DNA from: Synergistota bacterium
GTDB taxonomy: Bacteria; Synergistota; GBS-1
Direction: 5' to 3'
NCBI GenBank assembly: GCA_025060595.1
Contig: JANXBX010000017.1
Location: 1-30,747 of the forward strand
DNA: 30,747 nt
Positions within the stretch are counted from its first letter, which is position 1, and each line of letters begins with the position of its first letter. Shown here in pieces: positions 25,243 to 30,747 of the stretch. Position numbers and translations under genes: made by a program. The notes beneath the pieces are model-generated. The model made no database searches. It worked only from the letters and a program-made list of their open reading frames with translations, and was not told the origin of the DNA.

Positions 25243-25344
25243 TCCCTCAATAGTTATCTTATTTATAGCATAAGCAGAAAGTGGAAGGGAAAATAGGATG
25301 AAAACCGTTAAAGCTAAAAGATGTGACCGAAACCTATATAAGAT
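25243..25344 (-). other. In-frame signal-peptide coding extension lacking ATG/GTG/TTG start
   Basis: The frame of the unknown exported protein continues 34 codons upstream of its first ATG. It reads LYRFRSHLLALTVFILFSLP and then LSAYA, an ideal Sec signal peptide: Arg-containing n-region, hydrophobic core and AYA cleavage motif. The frame is closed by TGA at 25353-25351, and between that stop and the core there is no ATG, GTG, TTG or CTG. The best-placed candidate is ATC at 25344-25342, 7 nt after AGGAAGGTG (25352-25360). The first 31 nt overlap the end of bamA, whose C-terminal Phe and stop are intact. Confidence 0.6.
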
Positions 25345-27023
25345 TGGGTTTCACCTTCCTCGTTTTCCGCAAAGTCGGCCCTTATAATTCCAAAGGGAGT
25401 TCTAACCCTTAAGCCAAAACCAACTCCACGCTTAAGATCAGATAAAGATATGCTTTCATCCTTACTCCATGCATAGCCCCAGTCATTGAAAACCACCAAT
25501 TCTAGTCCCTTTTCGATTGGTATCCTCAGCTCCACGTTTGCTAAAACCATCTTCTCGCCAAAGAAGTAACTCCTTGGATAACCCCTAAGGGTGGTAGCCC
25601 CTCCTACAAAAAACTTCTCAAAATAGGGAAGGGTCCCGCTTGAATCTCCATATCTTGCCCTTGCCGCTATAATCCAGGGTCTTTCCTCCTCAGCTCCAAG
25701 CTCTATGCCAAGCCACTTGTTTAGCTCAAAAGGTAAGTAAAATTTAACCTCTCCTATGTACTTAGAGTAGTTGTAATCTCCTCCAAAAAGCCCCGCATGC
25801 TCAACTATTAGGCTTTCCACATCTCCAACAGAGTAGGGAACATATGGGTTTCTATTATCCCTCGTTAAACTAAGGGTTAAATACCTTACCTCTCCCTGAA
25901 GAACCTCCTCCCTATCAGGAGGCTCACCAGAAGTAGGAGTAATATTTACATTTTCATGCGTTAAGGTTAGATAGAAAGAAACCTTATTGTTAATTTTCCT
26001 TCCAAAGCCTATATAAAAACCTTCAGCGCTCTCATCATAAGTCCCCTTAACTTCCCCTGTCTCACGATCATACCAATTAACATCAGTGTAATCCCTTCTA
26101 AAGAAACCAAACTTATAGGCGAAGTGCTTCTCATCCATCCAGGGATCTTCCCAGCTAACCCATTGCCTCTCCTCTTCGCCCAACCCCAAACCTATACTCA
26201 CCCTTATACCTCTTCCCATAAAGTTAAAGTTCTCGTAAGCAGCCTCCCCTTCCCAACCGGTTACGCTCCCATAACCAATCCCCAACATGAGCCTCGTGGT
26301 ACTCTTTTCCTCCACCCTAAATACGATATTTATCCAACCTATCTCCTCCGTAGGCTCAGGATAAGCTTCAACTTTCTCGAAGAACTCCGTCGCCTCAAGG
26401 CGGGAAAGGGAAAGCTGAAGCTTCTTAGTATTTAAAACCTCGCCAGGTTTTATGTAAATATACCTTCTAACAACGTAATCCTTAGTTCTCTTATTTCCCT
26501 GAATTACTATCTCCTTAACCCTGGGCTCGAGTATCTTTAAAAAAACCACTCCCTTGGAAAAACCTGCATCCATTATCCTTATTAGACCGTATCCTTCTCT
26601 TCTATAGAGGTCCACTATCCTATCGATATCACGCTTAAAGAAACTAGCATTAAAGCGCATTCCTTCCGTTAAAAACATCACTTCCCTTATCTTCTTAGTT
26701 GGTATAACCGTGTTACCTTCAATAATTATCTCCTTTATGGGCTCAAACTCTTCCACCACAAATATAACCTTAACCCCATCCTCATAAGGCTGTCCCTTAA
26801 CGGAAACGCTCTTAAAGAACCCCATATCGTATATTCTCTTCACATCCTCCTTTATCTTCTCCTCATCAACCGGCTCCCCAACCTTGCTTTGAACAACAGC
26901 AAGAATTCTATCCTTTTGAACAGTTATATTTCCCTCCACATCTATAGCCTTTATTATAGGAGCAGCAAAAACTACACCCGCAGAAAGAAAAATCAAGAAT
27001 AAGCATAATAAAAGACTCCTCAC
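25314..27023 (-). CDS. bamA: Outer membrane protein assembly factor BamA
   Basis: An Omp85-family barrel that inserts beta-barrel proteins into the outer membrane. It is 569 aa, compact next to the ~800 aa of E. coli. A signal peptide occupies 1-20, with cleavage after GVVFA. About three POTRA domains (~23-95, 96-170, 171-245) begin with strands such as IKAIDVEGN, IKEIIIEGN and VKEIVIQGN. The 16-strand barrel spans ~255-569, with an RGYPRSYFFGE segment (the VRGF/Y-type motif of loop 6). It ends SYIGFGHIF, a terminal-Phe beta-signal. GTG start after GGGAGG. Third gene of the operon. Confidence 0.94.
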   Translation of the reverse strand: MRSLLLCLFLIFLSAGVVFAAPIIKAIDVEGNITVQKDRILAVVQSKVGEPVDEEKIKEDVKRIYDMGFFKSVSVKGQPYEDGVKVIFVVEEFEPIKEIIIEGNTVIPTKKIREVMFLTEGMRFNASFFKRDIDRIVDLYRREGYGLIRIMDAGFSKGVVFLKILEPRVKEIVIQGNKRTKDYVVRRYIYIKPGEVLNTKKLQLSLSRLEATEFFEKVEAYPEPTEEIGWINIVFRVEEKSTTRLMLGIGYGSVTGWEGEAAYENFNFMGRGIRVSIGLGLGEEERQWVSWEDPWMDEKHFAYKFGFFRRDYTDVNWYDRETGEVKGTYDESAEGFYIGFGRKINNKVSFYLTLTHENVNITPTSGEPPDREEVLQGEVRYLTLSLTRDNRNPYVPYSVGDVESLIVEHAGLFGGDYNYSKYIGEVKFYLPFELNKWLGIELGAEEERPWIIAARARYGDSSGTLPYFEKFFVGGATTLRGYPRSYFFGEKMVLANVELRIPIEKGLELVVFNDWGYAWSKDESISLSDLKRGVGFGLRVRTPFGIIRADFAENEEGETQSYIGFGHIF

Positions 27024-27030
27024 TTAAGCT

Positions 27031-27615
27031 CTACCTCCCTCCCGTAAGATAAATCTTAAACTCCTTTCTCCCAAGCTCTATCAACCTAAACAGCTCTTCC
27101 GCCGAAAGAGCGTGATTTTCCTCAACCTTAGTAAGCTTCGCTTCCTCCTTAACCTTCACCTTCTCTTTGCGAACCACATACAATATATGAGCATCAAAGC
27201 TCTTTATATTATAAAGCCCAATGCGTCCTTCGCAATAAGCGGTAAAAGTTATCCGAGGAAGATTAATCGAAAAATTAAGCCTTCCTGGGATACCTAACGC
27301 TAAGCGATGTCCAAAACTCGGGGAAATATTAAGCTCTTGCTCAACCCTTTGAGAGACCTCCATATAGGGATAGGAAACCAAGGCTAAAACCAAAAGAATC
27401 GTAAGGAAGCTTACCTCAAAGACAACCCTTAAGGGGCTCTTCTTAAGCTTTAAAGCCCTCTCCCATTCCCCCTTATGCAGAGCTCTTATTTCGGCCTCGG
27501 CCAAGGATAAACTTAAAAAGCCCTCTTCGCTTTTACCCTGAAGATAGGCTTCCTCCGCCTTTTCAAGCCACCTTTTGGCAAACTTTATCTTTTTTACTAC
27601 CCCCTTCTCACCCAT
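27031..27615 (-). CDS. Unknown single-pass membrane protein next to sigma factor (possible anti-sigma)
   Basis: A 194-aa protein I do not recognise. Residues 1-60 are charged and helical (FAKRWLEKAEEAYLQGKSEE), like a short helical-hairpin domain. A single hydrophobic segment spans ~63-84 (VVFEVSFLTILLVLALVSYP) and is preceded by KLKKSPLR, so by the positive-inside rule the N-terminus is cytoplasmic. Residues ~88-194 would then be periplasmic, beta-rich, then charged. It starts 10 nt after the sigma gene stop and ends 7 nt before bamA. A cytoplasmic helical domain plus one membrane helix plus a periplasmic domain, directly after a sigma gene, is the layout of membrane-bound anti-sigma factors; no known anti-sigma signature was recognised. 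Confidence 0.75.
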   Translation of the reverse strand: MGEKGVVKKIKFAKRWLEKAEEAYLQGKSEEGFLSLSLAEAEIRALHKGEWERALKLKKSPLRVVFEVSFLTILLVLALVSYPYMEVSQRVEQELNISPSFGHRLALGIPGRLNFSINLPRITFTAYCEGRIGLYNIKSFDAHILYVVRKEKVKVKEEAKLTKVEENHALSAEELFRLIELGRKEFKIYLTGGR

Positions 27616-27625
27616 GGCATTACTA

Positions 27626-28174
27626 TTATCCCAAAACCTCCTTCAACCTTTTCAGGGCCCTCTTATGAATCCTCTGAATTTTACTTAAGGAGAAACCTAA
27701 CTCTTTAGCTATATCTTTAAGCCCCTTTCCCTCATAGTATATTCCATTTATTACCTTTTTATCCTCAGAGGGCAAAACCTCAAGCCCTATGGAAAGCAGA
27801 TCCTCATCAAAGCTTCCCTCCTTGGGATCAGCTTCATCAACCAGCTCCCAAGCAGGCATCTTCCTAGTCAAGGCATTCAATATGGAGCCCTTTATCCTAT
27901 AGTAAGCGAAAGTATAAAACTTCCATCCCCTCTCAGGCTCAAACCTATCAACGGCTTCAATAAGACCGACTATTCCCTCTTGAAGCAGATCTAAGGTTAG
28001 CTCAGGAGGATGCCCTATCTTTGATAAAACCTTGAAAACAAGGGGCTGATAAGACTCTATTATCTTAGCACGACTCTCCTCGTCCCCCTCTTCCTTAAAC
28101 TTCCTCCAAAGCTCCTCCTCCTCAGCCTGCTCCAAAATCTTAACCTTGCTTAAGGCTCTTAGATACTCTTCCAT
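27626..28174 (-). CDS. Small sigma-70 family RNA polymerase sigma factor
   Basis: A 182-aa alternative sigma factor. Residues 1-35 look like region 1.2 (YLRALSKVKILEQAEEEEL, then GDEESRAKIIE). Residues ~40-105 are region 2, including the core-binding DLLQEGIVGLIEAVDRFEPE and the -10-recognition helix KFYTFAYYRIKGSI. An acidic linker follows (DEADPKEGSFDED). Residues ~133-181 are region 4 with the helix-turn-helix KGLKDIAKELGFSLSKIQRIH. Region 3 appears to be missing, so it is shorter than FliA, SigB or SigF (~240-260 aa). ATG start. It is the first gene after the operon promoter. Its regulon cannot be read from the sequence. Confidence 0.9.
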   Translation of the reverse strand: MEEYLRALSKVKILEQAEEEELWRKFKEEGDEESRAKIIESYQPLVFKVLSKIGHPPELTLDLLQEGIVGLIEAVDRFEPERGWKFYTFAYYRIKGSILNALTRKMPAWELVDEADPKEGSFDEDLLSIGLEVLPSEDKKVINGIYYEGKGLKDIAKELGFSLSKIQRIHKRALKRLKEVLG

Positions 28175-28213
28175 CCTTAAGACATCACTCCCTTCAAAAC
28201 GCCTTTTAATGAA

Positions 28214-28242
28214 ATTCTAACAGAAGGATAAAAAAATGTCAC
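28214..28242 (-). promoter_or_regulatory. Candidate promoter of the sigma factor/outer-membrane operon
   Basis: On the minus strand, GTGACA (28242-28237, 5/6 match to TTGACA) and TAGAAT (28219-28214, 5/6 match to TATAAT) are separated by exactly 17 bp. Transcription would begin near 28207, giving a leader of about 33 nt before the sigma ATG at 28174. The -35 lies in the 3' arm of the preceding terminator stem and the spacer contains its T tract. It is the only place before the 25-gene run with room for a promoter. Confidence 0.55.
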
Positions 28243-28274
28243 CCATCCCAATAATAGCTAGGATGGGTGACATT
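28230..28274 (-). terminator. Rho-independent terminator of the aldehyde oxidoreductase gene
   Basis: A 14-bp perfect inverted repeat pairs AATGTCACCCATCC (28235-28248) with GGATGGGTGACATT (28261-28274). The loop is 12 nt. On the minus strand a run of T follows the stem (A run at 28230-28236 on plus). It lies 24 nt after the stop of the aldehyde ferredoxin oxidoreductase gene. Confidence 0.9.
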
Positions 28275-28297
28275 CGCCTTAAAAACTAATATTTCAG

Positions 28298-30190
28298 TTA
28301 GATCTCCTTAAGAACAGAAACTGCCCAACCTAAACCAAGCTCATAAAGCTTACTCTCTTTAGGTACACCCTTTTCATTCCAGCCCATCATCTCATAGTAA
28401 AGAAGCTTTGCCTTCTCAAAGTCTTCCTTATCCATCTTCTGACCAGCCAAGGGACCATTCTCAAGAGGCTCGAAGAATCTCTCAGGTAGCTTATCCTCTT
28501 TTACATCTATGCCCTCCCTTAAATTAAACAGCCTAGCTAAGGTAGACGCCCTTTCACCGACCTTCAAAATCTCGAATAAGCTTGTATCCCAACCTGTAGC
28601 GTGGCCTAAAGCCTCAACCACCATGTTAACCGGCATTACGCTCCTTGGAACCACTACGAACTTACATATGCCTGCACAATCGAAGAAGTTCCACCAAGGA
28701 TAAAGATAAACATAGGTCCTTATCTTCTCAGGAACAAACTTCACAGGACTTGTGGGCTCAAGTATCCCGAAAGGAGCTATTCCCTTAAAGGTATACTGCT
28801 CCTTCGAGGAGAGCATCGTATCATGCCCAACAGTCATATGATCAGCCCCGTGCTCGCAAACTGCGTAACCAAGCCCGATCATATACTTTCCTCTCGGCTC
28901 ATGAAGAGGCATCTCCTGATTCTTAACAGCCATAGCAAACCTTTCAGCCCCTCTGCCAATGGCTTTCGCAGCTCTTGAGGCTCCCTCAGCTAAAAGGGCC
29001 CCAAAACCTTCCTTTTTAGCTATCTTGTGAATCATAGCTATAAGGGCCTCTTTATTACCAAAGGTTAACTCTATACCATCGGTATCAGATTTACTTATTA
29101 TACCGTTCTCGTAACACTCCATGGCAAAGGCTATCGACACACCGGTACTTATCGTGTCAATACCATAGGCATTACAAAGCTGGTTGGCCAAAGCCACAAC
29201 CTTTATATCATCTATTAAGCACATAGAGCCCATGGCCGCTATAGTCTCGTATTCAGGCCCTCCATATTCTGGTACAACACCGAGCTCAGGAACGGAAACC
29301 ACCCTTTTACACCTTACAGTGCAGGCATAACAATTCTCACGTCCCACAAGTATGCTTTCGTTCATCGCCTTGCCACTGATTCTCTCAGCACCATCAAATA
29401 CGCCCATTCTGAAGTTCTTGGTGGGAAGAATACCACCATTGTTGTTAACCATAACAGTAGCAGACGTCCCAAACTCGTAAAGCGTCTTTGTTATAGGATG
29501 ATCTTTTCTCATCTCCTCAAATCGCTTAACGATGCTCTTTATCCCATCAGAATTATAAACAGGTATAGAACCACTCCCACAGACAGCTATGGCCTTCAAG
29601 TTTTTAGAGCCCATAACAGCTCCAAGGCCGTTTCTACCATTGTAGTGTCTCAATTCATTGGTTATGCAAGAGAACCTTACTCCCCTTTCTCCAGCGGGAC
29701 CTATCAAGGCAACCCTCGTTCCCTTGGGCGTTTCTTCCTTAATCTTCCTGTAGGCTTCCTTTGTCTCAAGCCCCCAGATACTTGAAGCATCCCTTATCTC
29801 AGCCTTGCCATTCTCAATATAAATATAAACAGGCTTTGGAGCTCTTCCTGTTATAACGATGGCATCAAAGCCCGCCCTTTTAAGCTCAGGGCCAAAATAG
29901 CCAGCCGAGTCAGTTTCGCCGAAAGCCTCAGTTAAAGGAGACTTAGCGCAAACAACATATCTACACATTCCAGAGATAGGCACACCGGTTAAAACACCTG
30001 TGGCAAACAATAAGACATTATCTGGTGAATAAGGATCCACACCTCTTTTCATCTCCTTAAGGAGATAGTAACCACCAAAACCATAGCCTCCCATGTAAGT
30101 CCTATAAAACTCCTCACCCATCTCTTCAACGCCTATGCTATTTGAAGTTAAGTCCACTCGCAAAATCTTACCTATGAAACCGAAGGACAT
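28298..30190 (-). CDS. Tungsten-containing aldehyde ferredoxin oxidoreductase
   Basis: Oxidises aldehydes to carboxylic acids with ferredoxin as electron acceptor, or the reverse, in the cytoplasm of anaerobes. It is 630 aa with three AOR-family domains. The [4Fe-4S] ligands are Cys287, 290 and 294 (CYACTVRC) and Cys509 in DCAGIC (residues 504-509), matching the spacing and near-numbering of Pyrococcus AOR. Pterin-binding motifs GPAGE, GRNGLGAVMGSKNLKAIAV and KNQEMPLHEPRG are present. I chose ATG at 30190 with AGGGAGG 8 nt upstream. A TTG at 30217 would sit inside the preceding hairpin and add nine residues foreign to the family. Subtype (AOR, FOR, GAPOR and so on) is not settled. Confidence 0.94.
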   Translation of the reverse strand: MSFGFIGKILRVDLTSNSIGVEEMGEEFYRTYMGGYGFGGYYLLKEMKRGVDPYSPDNVLLFATGVLTGVPISGMCRYVVCAKSPLTEAFGETDSAGYFGPELKRAGFDAIVITGRAPKPVYIYIENGKAEIRDASSIWGLETKEAYRKIKEETPKGTRVALIGPAGERGVRFSCITNELRHYNGRNGLGAVMGSKNLKAIAVCGSGSIPVYNSDGIKSIVKRFEEMRKDHPITKTLYEFGTSATVMVNNNGGILPTKNFRMGVFDGAERISGKAMNESILVGRENCYACTVRCKRVVSVPELGVVPEYGGPEYETIAAMGSMCLIDDIKVVALANQLCNAYGIDTISTGVSIAFAMECYENGIISKSDTDGIELTFGNKEALIAMIHKIAKKEGFGALLAEGASRAAKAIGRGAERFAMAVKNQEMPLHEPRGKYMIGLGYAVCEHGADHMTVGHDTMLSSKEQYTFKGIAPFGILEPTSPVKFVPEKIRTYVYLYPWWNFFDCAGICKFVVVPRSVMPVNMVVEALGHATGWDTSLFEILKVGERASTLARLFNLREGIDVKEDKLPERFFEPLENGPLAGQKMDKEDFEKAKLLYYEMMGWNEKGVPKESKLYELGLGWAVSVLKEI

Positions 30191-30198
30191 AAACCTCA

Positions 30199-30205
30199 CC
30201 TCCCT
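30199..30205 (-). promoter_or_regulatory. Ribosome binding site deciding the AOR start
   Basis: AGGGAGG on the minus strand lies 8 nt before ATG at 30190. It fixes the start there and rules out the in-frame TTG at 30217, which has no site at a usable distance. Confidence 0.8.
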
Positions 30206-30208
30206 CTT

Positions 30209-30254
30209 AAAAGGCAAGGGGTAAGGCCCTTCCTTCAGGATCCTTACCCCTCGC
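30209..30254 (-). terminator. Hairpin with short U tract between alcohol dehydrogenase and AOR genes
   Basis: A 13-bp stem pairs GCAAGGGGTAAGG (30214-30226) with CCTTACCCCTCGC (30242-30254), containing one position that becomes a G-U pair in the minus-strand RNA. The loop is 15 nt. On the minus strand the stem is followed by CTTTTAA, a weak U tract. It sits 16 nt after the dehydrogenase stop and 8 nt before the AOR ribosome binding site, so it may be a partial terminator that lowers AOR expression relative to the upstream gene. Confidence 0.65.
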
Positions 30255-30270
30255 TATCTTAAGTTTCAAG

Positions 30271-30747
30271 TTACCACGCCTTATTGTAAATATCCTCTAT
30301 ATCTTTCAAGGTTAATACGCGCGGATTCTGAGAAAGAAGCCTAGTCTCATTTATCGCAGCAGCTGCCATCCCAGGAATAGCCTCCTTAGGTATATTAACA
30401 TCCCTCAACCTCATGGGAACACCTATATCCTTAGCTATCTTAACCATAGCATCTATCGCCTTAAAGGCAGCATCCCTTAAAGATAACCCTTCAACCTTCT
30501 CGCCCAAAGCCTGAGCTATCTTAACAAACTTCTCCAACCTGCTAACTACATTATACTCCATAACATAGGGAAGCATCAAAGTGTTAGCAACTCCATGAGG
30601 AATACGAAATTGCCCACCCAAGGGATAAGCTAAAGCATGAACCGCAGCACAGCTTGAGTTACCGAAAGCTATACCTGCGATCAAGCTTCCAAGAGACATG
30701 TAATACCTAGCCTCAGTGTTAGAACCATCGGTAACAGCAGTGCGAAT
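30271..30747 (-). CDS. Iron-containing alcohol dehydrogenase, partial (5' end beyond window)
   Basis: The C-terminal 158 codons of a group III (iron-dependent) alcohol dehydrogenase. The frame is open to the right edge, so the ATG at 30699 is internal. Family motifs: DGSNTEARYYMSLGSLIAGI, then GNSSCAAVHALAYPLGG and FRIPHGVANTLMLPYVMEYN. The His residues in AVHAL and IPHG are the two histidine iron ligands of this half, as in FucO. The all-helical C-terminal domain ends LKDIEDIYNKAW. It interconverts an alcohol and an aldehyde using NAD(P)H; the substrate is not evident. It is directly upstream of the AOR gene and is probably co-transcribed with it. Confidence 0.94.
   Translation of the reverse strand: MRTAVTDGSNTEARYYMSLGSLIAGIAFGNSSCAAVHALAYPLGGQFRIPHGVANTLMLPYVMEYNVVSRLEKFVKIAQALGEKVEGLSLRDAAFKAIDAMVKIAKDIGVPMRLRDVNIPKEAIPGMAAAAINETRLLSQNPRVLTLKDIEDIYNKAW

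Noticed and set aside
30191-30217. In-frame TTG extension of the aldehyde oxidoreductase (nine extra residues)
   Set aside because: It overlaps the hairpin at 30209-30254, has no ribosome binding site, and the ATG at 30190 has AGGGAGG 8 nt upstream and a family-typical N-terminus.
30271-30699. Treating the alcohol dehydrogenase as a complete 142-aa protein starting at 30699
   Set aside because: The frame and the family motif DGSNTEARYY continue upstream to the window edge, so the gene is truncated by the window.
1-30747. CRISPR arrays, tRNA/rRNA genes, insertion sequences, attachment sites
   Set aside because: None seen: no repeat-spacer pattern, no cloverleaf or rRNA-like segment, no transposase or terminal repeats; nearly all sequence is explained by protein genes.

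Overview
The window reads as a chromosomal segment from an anaerobic, probably thermophilic, Gram-negative-type (diderm, LPS-making) bacterium. The supporting signs are a complete early lipid A pathway, BamA and a Skp/OmpH-like chaperone, a peroxiredoxin of the type common in thermophiles, a tungsten-type aldehyde:ferredoxin oxidoreductase, AGA/AGG and ATA-rich codon use, and Lys/Glu/Arg/Ile-rich proteins. The tmk-yaaR-holB-ricT order seen in Firmicutes, combined with LpxI, LpxC/FabZ and BamA, points to Synergistota or a related deep-branching thermophilic phylum. This placement is an inference and was not tested against any database.

Left edge (1-2925). A soluble chemoreceptor gene runs off the left end on the minus strand. 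A 251-bp divergent intergenic region follows, holding a 19-A tract and a consensus sigma-70 promoter whose -10 is overlapped by a PerR-box-like palindrome. This promoter drives a Prx6-type peroxiredoxin. A strong C-loop terminator comes next, then a marC-family membrane protein gene that appears to be leaderless, with an extended -10 ending 6 nt before its ATG.

Centre (2922-28174, minus strand). Twenty-five genes lie head to tail with gaps of at most about 70 nt and many overlaps, consistent with one ~25-kb transcription unit. In transcription order they are: a small sigma factor; an unknown single-pass membrane protein with anti-sigma-like topology; bamA; an unknown exported beta-rich protein; ompH/skp; lpxD; lpxC; fabZ; lpxA; kdsC; an lptF/G permease; lpxI; lpxB; a second lpxB-like gene; msbA; an asnB-like amidotransferase; an lpxK fused to a third lpxB-like domain; kdsB; an O-antigen ligase/polymerase with TPRs; tmk; yaaR; holB; ricT; ftsY; and a GT4 glycosyltransferase. 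They cover outer-membrane protein insertion, lipid A/Kdo synthesis and export, then DNA replication and membrane targeting.

Right edge (28230-30747). A terminator and the operon promoter overlap upstream of the sigma gene. Beyond them, on the minus strand, are a tungsten aldehyde ferredoxin oxidoreductase gene and the 3' part of an iron-containing alcohol dehydrogenase, separated by a hairpin with a weak U tract. The pair suggests alcohol/aldehyde/acid interconversion linked to ferredoxin.

Points most worth attention are: the sigma/membrane-protein pair heading the outer-membrane operon; the LpxK::LpxB-like fusion together with three LpxB-related modules in one operon; and a signal peptide encoded in frame upstream of the unknown exported protein with no ATG, GTG or TTG to start it. 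I saw no tRNA, rRNA, CRISPR array or mobile element.
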